DNA of 64,000 nt from an uncultured Butyricicoccus sp. Lineage in GTDB: Bacteria > Bacillota > Clostridia > Oscillospirales > Butyricicoccaceae. Under the pieces are notes generated by a model that was not told where the DNA came from, made no database searches, and saw only the letters and a program-made list of their open reading frames with translations. Made by a program: the position numbers and the translations under genes. Below, piece by piece: positions 17,257 through 27,288 of this stretch. The stretch lies in the NCBI GenBank assembly GCA_944384745.1, contig CALWUO010000001.1, forward strand, positions 77,975-141,974, given 5' to 3'. How positions within the stretch are numbered: position 1 is the stretch's first letter; each line of letters begins with the position of its first letter.

Positions 17257-17285
17257 ATTATATCATATAATTTTAAAAAAGTAAA
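17257..17285 (-). promoter_or_regulatory. possible promoter of the SLH gene
   Basis: Minus strand: TTTACT (17285-17280), a 17-base spacer and TATAAT (17262-17257). Confidence 0.45.
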
Positions 17286-17327
17286 ATAAAAATTTGGTTA
17301 CAATTTTTCGACATGATTTTTTATCAC

Positions 17328-17360
17328 AAAAAAAGAAAACCCTTAACACAAGGGTTTTCT
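17328..17360 (-). terminator. intrinsic terminator of the glyoxalase-like gene
   Basis: Minus strand: AGAAAACCCTT pairs perfectly with AAGGGTTTTCT, followed by seven Ts. Confidence 0.85.
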
Positions 17361-17372
17361 AATCGGTAAATT

Positions 17373-17744
17373 TTAACCTTTATTAGGTACAATTTCTAGC
17401 CAATATCCATCAGGGTCAGAGATAAAATAAATGCCCATAGCTTCATTTTCAAAACAAATGCAACCCATATCTTTATGGCGTTGATGTGCTGCTTCAAAAT
17501 CATATACAACAAAGGCTAAATGGAATTCATTATCACCCAAATTATAAGGTCTATCCCAATCACGTAGCCATGTAAGCTCTAAATTATAGTCACTTTTGCC
17601 ATCAGATAAATAAACGATGATAAATGAACCATCTTCTTGAGTAATACGACGTACTTCTTTTAAATCTAATGCTTTTTTGTAAAATTCAAGTGAAGTATCC
17701 AAATTTTTCACATTAAAATTATTGTGTGCAAAGCGAAAATTCAT
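17373..17744 (-). CDS. glyoxalase I-like VOC family protein
   Basis: 123 residues from the ATG preceded by AAGGAG. His7, Glu56, His75 and Glu117 fall where glyoxalase I places its four metal ligands, and the spacing closely matches the E. coli enzyme. The two beta-alpha-beta-beta-beta VOC repeats and the closing motif DPDGYWLEIV are clear. Lactoylglutathione lyase activity is likely by family, but Clostridia often lack glutathione, so another thiol or substrate is possible. Monocistronic. Confidence 0.88.
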   Translation of the reverse strand: MNFRFAHNNFNVKNLDTSLEFYKKALDLKEVRRITQEDGSFIIVYLSDGKSDYNLELTWLRDWDRPYNLGDNEFHLAFVVYDFEAAHQRHKDMGCICFENEAMGIYFISDPDGYWLEIVPNKG

Positions 17745-17769
17745 TTTAATATATCTCCTTAATAGGTAA

Positions 17770-17798
17770 AATTTACAGAAATACAGTAACATAATCAA
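17770..17798 (-). promoter_or_regulatory. possible promoter of the glyoxalase-like gene
   Basis: Minus strand: TTGATT (17798-17793), a 17-base spacer and TAAATT (17775-17770). Confidence 0.4.
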
Positions 17799-17848
17799 CG
17801 TAAAATATCAATAAAATTTATATATATTTTTTTAATAATACAATTTGC

Positions 17849-17877
17849 TTGCGTTGATAAGGGCAAAATGCTATACT
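17849..17877 (+). promoter_or_regulatory. extended -10 promoter of the gdpP operon
   Basis: TTGCGT (17849-17854), a 17-base spacer and TGCTATACT with the -10 at 17872-17877. Confidence 0.6.
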
Positions 17878-17916
17878 ATATTGTGTTAATTTGTATATAG
17901 AGGAGGTCTGGGCTTT

Positions 17917-19920
17917 ATGGATAAAAAGCTGAAAAAAATTATTCAGCCAGGATATCATTTTTATTTTGCCATATTCCTGCTGTTTGCATTATCCTGTGCC
18001 TATGTTTCCCCTGTTATGTCTTCGGTAGGTATTATATTATCTTTTATGATGTATTTAATATATCGTCAAAGGGAAAGACGTCGAAGAACTGAAATGATGC
18101 GTTATTTACAAGGTGTTACATTTGATGCAGGTCATTCATCTCGTTCATCTATTGTGAATTTTCCATTGCCAACTATAATTGTTAGAGCATCTACAAATGA
18201 AATCCTTTGGACAAATGATGCCTTTTGTGAGGTAACTGGTCATTGGGATTGTGCTCCAAATGAGAATTTTCGGGAAATTGCACCAGATTTTGATACTCAA
18301 TGGTTAGCAGATGGCGAACCTAGATATCCAGGGGAACTCAAAATTGATGAAAATTATTTCTGGGTATATGGTAGTATTATGAATGAGCGAGACGCAGAGG
18401 AAATTCTGCTTGTTTTGTATTTTGTACCTTGTACAGACTATATCCATTGCAGGGAACGCTATACATTAAGTAGACCAATAGTTGCTATAATTTGTATTGA
18501 TAACTATGAGGAGCTAACTAAAAGTGCTACTGATTCAGAAAAATCAAGTATATTAGCAGAAGTTGATAGAAAAATTGCACAATGGGCAAAAGATAGCCGT
18601 TCTTTGCTTAGAAAATATGATAGAGATAAATATATTTTTGTGCTTGAAAGCGGTGATTTGTCCAAACTAGCAAGTAAAAAATTCACAGTTTTAGATGATG
18701 TGAGAACTATTCAAAGTCGTGCAGGTGTTGTGGCAACCCTTTCAATAGGTATTGGAAGTGAGGGGGGAAACTTCTCAGAGTGTTTTCATTATGCTAGTGT
18801 TGCCCTTGATATGGCTCTTTCACGTGGCGGTGACCAAGCTGTTATTAAAACAAAATATAACTTTGAGTTTTTTGGTGGACTATCTAAAGAACTTGAAAAA
18901 CGCACTAAAGTTAAATCAAGAGTTGTTGCTAATGCACTTATGCAACTTATAAGAGAGTCGTCACGAGTTATGATTATGGGACATCAAACAAGTGATATGG
19001 ATTCTATGGGTGCTGCTATTGGTATGTCATGTGCTGTAAGAACACATGGTAAACCAGTTAATATAGTTGTTCGTAAAGAAAAAAGTCTTGCAAAAGAACT
19101 TATATCTAAAATAGAAAATAAAGAAGGTAACGAAAATCTATTTATAGAACCAGATGATGCAATGGTATTATGTGATTACAATACTTTGCTTATTGTTGTT
19201 GATACGAATAGACCTGACTATGTTGAGTCTTTACCATTACTTCAATCTATAAATAAAGTTGCTGTTATCGATCATCATAGACGTGCTGCAAGTTATATTG
19301 AAAATTTTGCATTAAATCTTCATGAACCTTATGCATCATCTGCATCAGAACTTGTTTCTGAGCTTTTGCAATATATGGTTCAGTCAAGCGATGTAAGCAA
19401 AGAAGAAGCAGAATGTTTGCTTGCAGGTATATATCTTGACACAAAAGGTTTTTCTATTAAAACAGGTGTTAGAACATTTGAAGCTGCTGCATATCTAAAA
19501 CGTGCAGGTGCTGAAATGGTTGTTGTTAAAAAACTGTTTCAGTCAACACTTGATGAATATATGCAGTGTCAAAGGGTTATTTCTTCCGCCAAAGACTGTG
19601 GAGGCGGTATTATTTTAGCAATTTCTGATGAGCATATACAAGATAGAGCTTTAGCTGCTATTGCAGCAGATTCTCTGCTTAATATTATAGGTGTTAGAGC
19701 CAGTATTGTAGCTTTTCAATCGGAAAATGACACTATTGTTTCCGCTCGTTCTTTTGGACAAGTTAATGTACAAATTGTTATGGAAAAGTTGGGCGGTGGA
19801 GGAAATATAACTTCCGCTGGTGCACAGCTTAGAAATACAAGTTTAGAAGAAGCTGAACCAAGACTTCTTGATGCTATAACTGAGTATCTTGAAGAGGACG
19901 ACAGACAAGATAAATTATAA
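17917..19920 (+). CDS. gdpP: cyclic-di-AMP phosphodiesterase GdpP (DHH/DHHA1)
   Basis: 667 residues. Two N-terminal membrane helices (about 12-50), a PAS-like domain, a degenerate GGDEF domain (about 170-310), then the DHH phosphodiesterase domain with His356, Asp360 and Asp362 (GHQTSDMDSMG) and Asp452-His453-His454. A DHHA1 domain ends with GGGGNITSAGAQL. GdpP hydrolyses c-di-AMP to pApA, tuning K+ and osmotic balance and wall stress. AGGAGGT before the ATG fixes the start. It leads the gdpP-rplI-dnaB order also found in Bacillus. Confidence 0.96.
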   Translation: MDKKLKKIIQPGYHFYFAIFLLFALSCAYVSPVMSSVGIILSFMMYLIYRQRERRRRTEMMRYLQGVTFDAGHSSRSSIVNFPLPTIIVRASTNEILWTNDAFCEVTGHWDCAPNENFREIAPDFDTQWLADGEPRYPGELKIDENYFWVYGSIMNERDAEEILLVLYFVPCTDYIHCRERYTLSRPIVAIICIDNYEELTKSATDSEKSSILAEVDRKIAQWAKDSRSLLRKYDRDKYIFVLESGDLSKLASKKFTVLDDVRTIQSRAGVVATLSIGIGSEGGNFSECFHYASVALDMALSRGGDQAVIKTKYNFEFFGGLSKELEKRTKVKSRVVANALMQLIRESSRVMIMGHQTSDMDSMGAAIGMSCAVRTHGKPVNIVVRKEKSLAKELISKIENKEGNENLFIEPDDAMVLCDYNTLLIVVDTNRPDYVESLPLLQSINKVAVIDHHRRAASYIENFALNLHEPYASSASELVSELLQYMVQSSDVSKEEAECLLAGIYLDTKGFSIKTGVRTFEAAAYLKRAGAEMVVVKKLFQSTLDEYMQCQRVISSAKDCGGGIILAISDEHIQDRALAAIAADSLLNIIGVRASIVAFQSENDTIVSARSFGQVNVQIVMEKLGGGGNITSAGAQLRNTSLEEAEPRLLDAITEYLEEDDRQDKL

Positions 19921-19939
19921 AAATGGAGGATTTTTTAGT

Positions 19940-20386
19940 ATGAAAGTTATTTTAAAAGCAGATGTTAAAGGTAAAGGCAAAAAAGGCGACCTAATAGAAG
20001 TAAGTGAAGGCTACGGTCGTAACTTTTTACTTCCTCGTAAACTTGCAGAGCTTGCAACAGCCGATAATTTAAACTTAAAGCGTCAAGCTGATGAGGCTCA
20101 AGCAAGAAGAATTGCACTTGAAAAACAATCCGCAAAGGATATTGCAGAAAAATTAAAAGAGCTGAAAGTAGAAATCCGTGCCAAAGGCGGTGCGGGCGGC
20201 AGACTATTTGGTGCTGTAACTGCTAAAGAAATTTCAGAAGAGCTTAAAAAACAACATGGAATTGAAATCGCTAAGAACAAAATTGTGCTTGATGAACATA
20301 TCAAGTCTTTTGGAACTTATAATGTTAAAGCCAAGCTATACACTGAAATTACAGGCGAAATTCATGTGCAGGTAGTTGAAATCTAA
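19940..20386 (+). CDS. rplI: 50S ribosomal protein L9
   Basis: 148 residues starting MKVILKADVKGKGKKGD, the N-terminal L9 domain signature. A long lysine-rich connecting helix and the C-terminal rRNA-binding domain follow. L9 binds near the L1 stalk and restrains frameshifting. The start is the ATG at 19940 after TGGAGG. An earlier in-frame start would lie within gdpP and before the ribosome site. Same operon as gdpP, 19 bases away. Confidence 0.96.
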   Translation: MKVILKADVKGKGKKGDLIEVSEGYGRNFLLPRKLAELATADNLNLKRQADEAQARRIALEKQSAKDIAEKLKELKVEIRAKGGAGGRLFGAVTAKEISEELKKQHGIEIAKNKIVLDEHIKSFGTYNVKAKLYTEITGEIHVQVVEI

Positions 20387-20397
20387 TTGTTTTAAGG

Positions 20398-20440
20398 GAA
20401 TGGGCACACGCATCATTTTTTTCGTGTACCCATTCTCCAT
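20398..20440 (+). terminator. hairpin between rplI and dnaB, possible weak terminator or attenuator
   Basis: GAATGGGCACACG (20398-20410) pairs with CGTGTACCCATTC (20423-20435) with one mismatch, followed by TCCATTTTT. It may reduce dnaB expression relative to the ribosomal gene. Confidence 0.5.
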
Positions 20441-20465
20441 TTTTAAGTTTAGAGGAAAAGTCAAA

Positions 20466-21794
20466 ATGGATGAATTACTTTCAAGACAAATGCCACAAAG
20501 CACTGAGGCAGAACAGGCTGTTATTGGTTCTATGCTTATTGACCCTGAGTGTGTGCCAACAGTCATTGAACAGCTAAGACCAGAAGATTTTTATATAGAA
20601 GAAAATCGTCGTATTTTTGAAACTATTTACTCTATGTTTAACAATGCAATGAGAATTGATGCAGTTACTGTGCTTGACCAGCTAAAAAGTGCAGGCTTTT
20701 ATGATGAGGCGGGTGGTCGTGCATATCTTATGCAGCTTATGGAGCTTACCCCAACATCAGCAGGTGTAAAAGAATATGCCTCTATTGTACGTGATAAAAG
20801 CATGTTGAGGGCTATCGCCATAGCAGGTGCGGAAATAGAAAGACTTGCCCTTTCAGAAGAGGGTTCAGCCTCAGAAATTGCTGAACTTGCCGAACAAAAA
20901 ATATATAATGTGCGTCAAGGTAGAGAAATTAAAGGTTTAAGCCATATTAAAAGTGTAATTATGGACTTATATGACCAGCTTGATGAAAGAAGCCGTTCAG
21001 ATAGTGATATATCTGGTATATCTACTGGGTTTAAAGATTTAGATTATGCTTTAACTGGACTTAATAAATCTGACTTAATTTTAGTTGCAGCTCGCCCAGG
21101 TATGGGAAAAACCGCTTTTGCACTTAATATTGCACTCAACGCAGCAAAATCATGCAAAAAAGATGTTGTTGTATTTCAACTTGAAATGAGTAAAGACCAA
21201 CTCGCAAGCCGTTTTCTAGCAAGTGAAGCTCTTATAGAGTCACAAAAGCTTAAAACTGGCAATTTAGGTGAAGATGATTGGATTAAAATAGCTCGTGCCA
21301 CTAATGCACTAGCTAAAACTAAAATTTATGTGGACGATAATCCAGCAATAACTGTTGCAGAAATTAAAGCTAAATGTAGACGTTTAGGCGATGAATTGGG
21401 TCTTATTGTTATAGATTATTTGCAACTTATGCAGTCAGGCAAGAGAAACGATAACCGCACACAGGAAGTGGCTGAAATATCCAGAGGACTTAAAATTATG
21501 GCTAAAGAATTAAATGTGCCTGTCGTTTGTCTTTCCCAGCTCTCACGTGCAGCCGAGCAAAGAGCAGATAAAAAACCTATGCTTTCAGATTTGCGTGAAT
21601 CGGGTGCAATAGAACAAGATGCAGATATTGTTATGTTTATTTACCGTGATGACTATTATAATGATGAAAGTGAACATAAAAATGTAGCCGAAATTATTAT
21701 TGCAAAAAATCGTCATGGTGCGACAGGTTCGGTTTATTTACAATGGATTGGTCAATATACAACTTTCTCAAGTCAGGATAGGATACATGGATAG
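20466..21794 (+). CDS. dnaB: replicative DNA helicase DnaB/DnaC
   Basis: 442 residues, typical length, from the ATG at 20466 preceded by GAGGAAA. The N-terminal helical domain (about 1-110) is followed by the RecA-like helicase domain with Walker A ARPGMGKT (209-216), Walker B LIVIDYLQLM and the DnaB motif LRESGAIEQDAD. It is the hexameric replication fork helicase (called DnaC in Bacillus). No intein is present. The last eight bases overlap tilS, suggesting coupled translation. Confidence 0.96.
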   Translation: MDELLSRQMPQSTEAEQAVIGSMLIDPECVPTVIEQLRPEDFYIEENRRIFETIYSMFNNAMRIDAVTVLDQLKSAGFYDEAGGRAYLMQLMELTPTSAGVKEYASIVRDKSMLRAIAIAGAEIERLALSEEGSASEIAELAEQKIYNVRQGREIKGLSHIKSVIMDLYDQLDERSRSDSDISGISTGFKDLDYALTGLNKSDLILVAARPGMGKTAFALNIALNAAKSCKKDVVVFQLEMSKDQLASRFLASEALIESQKLKTGNLGEDDWIKIARATNALAKTKIYVDDNPAITVAEIKAKCRRLGDELGLIVIDYLQLMQSGKRNDNRTQEVAEISRGLKIMAKELNVPVVCLSQLSRAAEQRADKKPMLSDLRESGAIEQDADIVMFIYRDDYYNDESEHKNVAEIIIAKNRHGATGSVYLQWIGQYTTFSSQDRIHG

Positions 21795-23133
21795 TTTTTT
21801 AAAACAAGTCAAAGATAATATTGATAGATTTTCTATGCTAGAACAAGGTGAAAATGTGCTTGTTGGACTCTCAGGCGGTGCAGATTCAGTTGCTCTTTTA
21901 TTATCTCTTTGCAAACTAGGATATAAAGTTAAAGCTTGTCATTTAAATCACTGTTTGCGTGGAGATGAAGCGGATAGAGATGAATATTTTTGCAAAAAAC
22001 TTTGTGATAAGCTAAATATTGAGCTTGTTATAAAACGTGAAAATATAGCTGAATATGCTAAAAACTCAAAACAAAGTACAGAAACAGCCGCAAGGGAGAT
22101 AAGATATAAGTTTTTTGATGATGTATCCAATGGCTGTAAAATTGCAACTGCCCACACTGCAAGTGATACAATAGAAACTATGATTTTTCACCTTGCAAGA
22201 GGCACAGGACTCACAGGACTTTGCTCAATACCGCCTGTTAGAGATAAAATTATAAGACCTCTTATATCTTGTACAAGAACAGAAATAGAAAGCTTTTTAC
22301 AAGACTTAAATCAGGATTTTGTTACAGATAGCACAAATTTGACTGATGATTATACAAGAAATAAAATTAGAAGTCTAATTGTGCCTGTGCTAAAAAATAT
22401 AAATCCACAAGCGGAAAAAGCAGCTGTAAATCTGGCTTTTAGACTTAGAACAGAAGAAAATTATTTAGAAATGACTGCTAAAGCTGAATTTGAAAAAGCT
22501 AAAACTAAAGATGGTTTTAAAGTTTGGGTTTTTAATAACACTCATGAAGCGATAAAGCATAGAATGATTAAAATGCTTTGCAAAAATGCAGGCGTTCCTA
22601 TGCATGAGTTTAATTCAAAACATATTTTAGCATTTGAAAATCTATTAAAAAGCAATAATCCATCAGCACGGATTTATCTTCCAGATGATTTTATTGCTAA
22701 ACGTGAGTATGAAAATGTTAAAATTGAGCGTAAAATAAATGAAGATACAATACAAGTTAAGGAAATTTTACTTGAAAATATTATAAACAACGAGCAAAAT
22801 ATAAATGGTGTGAATATCACTGTTAAAAAATATAAAAAAAATTATCTTTTTTACAAAACATTCAATACTTTTTATGTTGACTGTGATACAATAGATATGC
22901 AATCTTGCGTTTTGCGAAAAAGACAAACAGGTGATAAAATTCGCCTAAGTGATAAGTCTGGTAGTAAAACGCTTAAAAAATTACTAATAGAAAAAAAGGT
23001 TCCAGCAGATAAACGTGATAAGCTAATTGTTATAGCTGATAAAAATGGTGTTATTGCAGTGCAAGATGTAGGTATTGATATCAGCAGAAAAGTAGCTAAT
23101 GGCGAAATCTTGGAAATCAAAATTAAGGGGTAA
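21787..23133 (+). CDS. tilS: tRNA(Ile)-lysidine synthase TilS
   Basis: 448 residues from the ATG at 21787, which follows AGGATAGGATAC and overlaps the dnaB stop. The PP-loop SGGADS (29-34) binds ATP. HTASDTIETMIFHLARGTGL is the TilS-specific block. The C-terminal TilS domain with RKRQTGDKIR and KKLLIEKKVP is present. It converts cytidine 34 of the tRNA-Ile(CAU) to lysidine so that it reads AUA; it is essential in most bacteria. The tilS-hpt-ftsH order is conserved in Firmicutes. Confidence 0.95.
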   Translation: MDSFLKQVKDNIDRFSMLEQGENVLVGLSGGADSVALLLSLCKLGYKVKACHLNHCLRGDEADRDEYFCKKLCDKLNIELVIKRENIAEYAKNSKQSTETAAREIRYKFFDDVSNGCKIATAHTASDTIETMIFHLARGTGLTGLCSIPPVRDKIIRPLISCTRTEIESFLQDLNQDFVTDSTNLTDDYTRNKIRSLIVPVLKNINPQAEKAAVNLAFRLRTEENYLEMTAKAEFEKAKTKDGFKVWVFNNTHEAIKHRMIKMLCKNAGVPMHEFNSKHILAFENLLKSNNPSARIYLPDDFIAKREYENVKIERKINEDTIQVKEILLENIINNEQNINGVNITVKKYKKNYLFYKTFNTFYVDCDTIDMQSCVLRKRQTGDKIRLSDKSGSKTLKKLLIEKKVPADKRDKLIVIADKNGVIAVQDVGIDISRKVANGEILEIKIKG

Positions 23134-23139
23134 TCCAAA

Positions 23140-23679
23140 ATGAAAAACGATATGAAAGAAATTTTGTTTACAGAAGAACAGTTAACTAATAAAGTTGCTG
23201 AATTGGGTGCTAGAATTACCGCTGATTATAGAGGAAAAAACCCGCTTATTATCAGCGTATTAAAGGGAAGTTATATCTTTATGGCTGACCTTACCCGTAA
23301 AATTGAAATCCCTTGCAATATTGATTTTATGGTTGTTTCTAGCTATGGCAATGGGACTAAAACCAGTGGTGAAGTGCAGATTATCAAAGATATAGGTCAG
23401 AAAATAGAAGGTCGTGACCTTATTATTGTTGAGGATATACTAGATAGTGGTGTAACTTTAAGTTATCTTATGAAAATCCTCAAGGCTCGTGGTGCAAATT
23501 CCATTCGTTTATGTACTCTGTTAAGTAAGCCAGAGCGTCATAAAGTGGAAGTACCTATTGATTATTTAGGCTTTGAAATCCCAGATGAGTTTGTTGTTGG
23601 TTATGGTCTTGACTATGCAGAACGTTACCGCAACTTGCCATATATTGGCATACTCAAACCGGAGGTTTATGGCGGATAA
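23140..23679 (+). CDS. hpt: hypoxanthine phosphoribosyltransferase
   Basis: 179 residues, family length. The PRPP-binding motif IIVEDILDSGVTL lies near residue 98-110, preceded by the SYGNGTKTSG flexible loop. It converts hypoxanthine/guanine and PRPP to IMP/GMP. The start is the ATG at 23140 after AAGGGG, six bases from the tilS stop. A second Met at codon 5 is possible. In Bacillus the same gene pair also regulates ftsH; here an 18-bp palindrome follows the stop codon. Confidence 0.95.
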   Translation: MKNDMKEILFTEEQLTNKVAELGARITADYRGKNPLIISVLKGSYIFMADLTRKIEIPCNIDFMVVSSYGNGTKTSGEVQIIKDIGQKIEGRDLIIVEDILDSGVTLSYLMKILKARGANSIRLCTLLSKPERHKVEVPIDYLGFEIPDEFVVGYGLDYAERYRNLPYIGILKPEVYGG

Positions 23680-23687
23680 ATATCATT

Positions 23688-23705
23688 GTTTGCATATATG
23701 CAAAC
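23688..23705 (+). promoter_or_regulatory. 18-bp perfect palindrome between hpt and ftsH
   Basis: GTTTGCATATATGCAAAC reads the same on both strands. It lies 8 bases after hpt and 54 before ftsH and could be an operator for a dimeric regulator. No binding protein is identified. Confidence 0.4.
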
Positions 23706-23759
23706 CTAAATACAGCTATATATTTAAAATTTTAGCTGAGAAAAGGAAGGTGTCCCTGA

Positions 23760-25703
23760 TTGAAAGGTAAAATGAAGGGCTTTGGCATTTATCTTATTAT
23801 ACTCATGATGTTACTTGCAGTCGCTACTGCCGCTTTAACTCGTGAACAAGATGCTACAAAGCCAAAATATTCTGATGTGCTTGATTATTTCAATAATAAG
23901 CAGGTTGCTGAATTCCAAATTGACGATAATGTGCTTAAAGCAACTCTTACAGATGGAAGAAAAATTCAGTACACAATCGCAAATTTAAATTGGTTTTACT
24001 ATGATTTAGGTGAAACTATTTTAGAACAACAAAAAGATGGTACATTAAAGGAAGTTGACTATACTACTCGTGAAATCCCTTGGTGGATGGGTATGGTTCC
24101 TTATGCTATTATCCTTGTTTTAATGGGCTTATTCTGGTACTTTATGATGAATAAGCAAGATGGTGGCGGTCGTGGTCCTATGCAGTTCGGCAGAGCTAGA
24201 GCCAAGCTTGCTCAGGACGATAAACGCAAAGTCACATTTAATGATGTAGCTGGTGCTGATGAGGAAAAAGCAGAGCTTCAAGAAATTGTGGAATTCCTTA
24301 AAAATCCTAAAAAGTTTGTTGACCTCGGTGCAAGAATACCTAAGGGCGTGTTGCTTGTAGGCCCTCCAGGTACTGGTAAAACACTACTAGCAAAGGCTGT
24401 CGCTGGTGAGGCTGGTGTACCATTCCTATCTATTTCTGGTTCAGATTTCGTTGAACTCTATGTCGGTGTTGGTGCTTCTCGTGTGCGTGACCTGTTTGAC
24501 CAAGCTAAGAAAAATTCTCCTGCAATCGTATTTATTGATGAAATTGATGCAGTAGGTCGTCAGCGTGGTGCTGGTTTAGGTGGCGGACATGATGAACGTG
24601 AACAAACTCTTAACCAGTTACTTGTTGAAATGGACGGCTTTGGTGCTAATGAAGGCGTTATTATTATAGCAGCTACAAACCGACCAGATATTCTTGATAG
24701 AGCTCTTTTAAGACCAGGACGTTTTGACCGTCAAGTTTATGTTGGTGCTCCTGATGTAAAGGGCAGAGAACAAATCCTGCATGTTCATGCAAGAAATAAG
24801 CAATTTGACCCAGATGTTGATTTTAATTCTATCGCTAAGGGTACAGTTGGTATGACTGGTGCAGACCTTGAAAACTTATTAAATGAGGCGGCACTACTTG
24901 CAGCTAGAAGAAACAAAAAGCTAATTACAAATGATGAAATTGAAGAGGCACTTCTAAAGGTTGAAATGGGTCCAGAAAAGAAGAGCCGTGTTGTAAGTGA
25001 AAAGAAAAAGCGTATTGTTGCATATCATGAAGCAGGTCATGCTGTTGCTCATCATGCAATGGGTACTCTTGACCCAATTCACTATATTACAATTATTCCT
25101 CGTGGCGGTGCTGGTGGCTTTACTATGTGGCGTCCACAAGAAGAAGGCGGTCTGGAAACAAAATCCTATTTTGAAGATAGCATTGTAACTGCTCTAGGTG
25201 GTCGTGTGGCTGAAAAGCTTATATTTAATGAGATTACAACTGGTGCGTCTGGTGATATTCGTCAGGCTACCGCAATGGCTCGTGCTATGGTTGTCAACTA
25301 TGGTATGAGTGATAAAATCGGCACTGTTGACTATGGTGACAGTGGAGAAGTGTTTATAGGTCGTGACTTAGGTGCAACTCACAGTTATTCTGAAGATAAG
25401 GCGGCTGAAATTGACGCTGAAGTTCATCGTATTATTGATGAGGCTTATAAGCGTTGCACAAAAATTCTTACAGAGCATGATAAACAGTTACATGATGTTG
25501 CTGAATATCTGCTACGTAATGAGACAATGGACGGAGATGTATTTGTTAAAATCTTTAATGGTGAATATGTGCCAGATAAGACTGCAACAGTTGCATCTGC
25601 TGAAGAATTAAATCGCACTCCAGAGGGCGTAGACGAACAAAACCCTAATGGTGAGCAGGAAAAAGACAAAGTATCTTTAGATAAAAAAGAAGATAATGAA
25701 TAA
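23760..25703 (+). CDS. ftsH: ATP-dependent membrane zinc metalloprotease FtsH
   Basis: 647 residues. Two membrane helices (about 5-25 and 112-132) flank a short extracytoplasmic domain. The AAA+ module has GPPGTGKT (201-208), Walker B FIDEIDA and the second region of homology with RPGRFDRQ. The M41 site is HEAGH (423-427). FtsH hexamers degrade membrane and short-lived cytosolic proteins. The annotated start is TTG 23760 after GGAAGGTG; the ATG four codons later also has AAAGGT before it, and either is possible. The acidic, disordered C-terminal tail is usual for the family. Confidence 0.96.
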   Translation: MKGKMKGFGIYLIILMMLLAVATAALTREQDATKPKYSDVLDYFNNKQVAEFQIDDNVLKATLTDGRKIQYTIANLNWFYYDLGETILEQQKDGTLKEVDYTTREIPWWMGMVPYAIILVLMGLFWYFMMNKQDGGGRGPMQFGRARAKLAQDDKRKVTFNDVAGADEEKAELQEIVEFLKNPKKFVDLGARIPKGVLLVGPPGTGKTLLAKAVAGEAGVPFLSISGSDFVELYVGVGASRVRDLFDQAKKNSPAIVFIDEIDAVGRQRGAGLGGGHDEREQTLNQLLVEMDGFGANEGVIIIAATNRPDILDRALLRPGRFDRQVYVGAPDVKGREQILHVHARNKQFDPDVDFNSIAKGTVGMTGADLENLLNEAALLAARRNKKLITNDEIEEALLKVEMGPEKKSRVVSEKKKRIVAYHEAGHAVAHHAMGTLDPIHYITIIPRGGAGGFTMWRPQEEGGLETKSYFEDSIVTALGGRVAEKLIFNEITTGASGDIRQATAMARAMVVNYGMSDKIGTVDYGDSGEVFIGRDLGATHSYSEDKAAEIDAEVHRIIDEAYKRCTKILTEHDKQLHDVAEYLLRNETMDGDVFVKIFNGEYVPDKTATVASAEELNRTPEGVDEQNPNGEQEKDKVSLDKKEDNE

Positions 25704-25705
25704 TT

Positions 25706-25737
25706 AAAAGTCCGCTGTGAAAACAGCGGACTTTTTT
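25706..25737. terminator. bidirectional intrinsic terminator, ftsH and NSS transporter
   Basis: AAAAGTCCGCTGT and ACAGCGGACTTTTTT form a perfect stem with A and T tracts on both sides, serving the two convergent genes. Confidence 0.88.
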
Positions 25738-27058
25738 AGCCTATGCCACCAAACATAATGCCTAGTATAACAACTAAAATTGCGATTGGCACATAAACAT
25801 ATCTTGCAAGGATATCAAATGAATTTGATATTGTTTTTGCTCTGCCGATTTGCAGTTCTTCTTTAATTTTTTTAGTTCCAAGCACCCAAAAGATAACAAT
25901 AGCTCCCAAAGCTGCACCTATTGGAACAATATATATACTTACTATATCCATCCAATTATTTAATTTATTTTCTTCCTCAATAAATAAACCAGCTATAAAA
26001 ACTATTGCACCAACTGATATTACAGCTAAATTTCTAGGCATTTTTAAATGCTTTTGAGCAGCTTCTGCACAAACTTCAAACATATTTGCAAGTGAAGTTA
26101 TACCCGCAAATAACACCGAAATAAAAAACAAGATTGCAAATAATCTTCCTGCTGGCATTTGCTGAAATACACGAGGTAAAGTATGGAAAATAAGTGGAGG
26201 ACCAGCGGCTGGGTTAAGTCCAAAGGCAAACACGGCTGGAATAACTGCAAAACCTGAAACCATAGCCGCACATGTATCTAAAAAAGATGTCATTCCAGCA
26301 GCATGAAGTATATTTTCTTTTTTGCTTAGATATGAACCATATATAATCATTCCTGAACCTGTGACAGAAAGAGAGAAAAACGCTTGTCCCATTGCCATAA
26401 TCCAAGTTTGAGGGTTTTTGAGATATTCCCATTTTGGAATAAGCAGATATTTATAACCTAAAATTGCATCTGAATTTAAAAATGCAACTCTAACAGCCAC
26501 AATTACAAATAATATAAAAAATGTAGGCATCATAATTTTATTTACTTTTTCAATGCCTTCAGATATACCGCAGATTAGAATTATTATGGTTATAATAACC
26601 ACTGTTAAATGCCATGGAATACTACCAAAAGCACCTGTTATATTTGCAAAAGCGGTTTCTGGTACTTCAGTCATAAGAGAACCTGTAACCGAAGCTAAAA
26701 ATGTGCGAAGCACCCAGCCCACAATTACAGAATAGCCTATTGCTATACCCATTGAACCTAAAAGCGGGATTGCACCAAGAAACGCACCGCCTTTTTTACC
26801 TCTGCTTTTAAGTGAATAATCATATGAACCAATAGGTCCTGTACCTGTAAGTCTGCCAAAAGCAAATTCACCCGAAAGACCAATACTACCAAATAAAATC
26901 ACAAATAAACAATATGGTATAAGAAAAGCCGCCCCTCCATATTGACCAGTTTTATATGGAAACATCCAGATATTGCCCATACCAACCGCAGAACCAACTG
27001 CCGCCAATACAAAGCCAAGTTTACTGGAGAATGTTCCATTTTGATTTGAGTTTTTCAT
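25736..27058 (-). CDS. sodium-dependent NSS-family transporter
   Basis: 440 residues from the ATG after TGGAGGAA; about 11 membrane helices, as in many bacterial NSS members. Helix 1 holds the family motif GNIWMFPY (28-35), followed by GGAAFLIPY. The family imports amino acids or related solutes with Na+. Position 32 is Met, where the LeuT-type motif has the extracellular gate Arg. The substrate cannot be read from the sequence. Single gene, convergent with ftsH and divergent from the aspartate-family operon, so an amino acid substrate is plausible. Confidence 0.92.
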   Translation of the reverse strand: MKNSNQNGTFSSKLGFVLAAVGSAVGMGNIWMFPYKTGQYGGAAFLIPYCLFVILFGSIGLSGEFAFGRLTGTGPIGSYDYSLKSRGKKGGAFLGAIPLLGSMGIAIGYSVIVGWVLRTFLASVTGSLMTEVPETAFANITGAFGSIPWHLTVVIITIIILICGISEGIEKVNKIMMPTFFILFVIVAVRVAFLNSDAILGYKYLLIPKWEYLKNPQTWIMAMGQAFFSLSVTGSGMIIYGSYLSKKENILHAAGMTSFLDTCAAMVSGFAVIPAVFAFGLNPAAGPPLIFHTLPRVFQQMPAGRLFAILFFISVLFAGITSLANMFEVCAEAAQKHLKMPRNLAVISVGAIVFIAGLFIEEENKLNNWMDIVSIYIVPIGAALGAIVIFWVLGTKKIKEELQIGRAKTISNSFDILARYVYVPIAILVVILGIMFGGIG

Positions 27059-27259
27059 TTTTTCCTCCAAATTATTATCGTATGTTTAGTTATTATAGCA
27101 TAATTTTAATCTGCTAACAATTAAAGTTGAATTTTATTTTAGATAGCTTTTTGCATTAGTAAAATATAGTAAAAATTATATAATATATACAGAATAAACC
27201 TATATGACAAAAAAACAAAAAGATTTTTGTAAAAACATCAAAATTTATCAATTTCACCA

Positions 27260-27288
27260 TTGCAAATCGTTAAAACCTATGGTACGAT
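27260..27288 (+). promoter_or_regulatory. sigma-A-type promoter of the hom-thrB-lysC operon
   Basis: TTGCAA (27260-27265), a 17-base spacer and TACGAT (27283-27288), about 44 bases before the first start codon. No T-box or riboswitch-like leader fits in this space. Confidence 0.55.
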
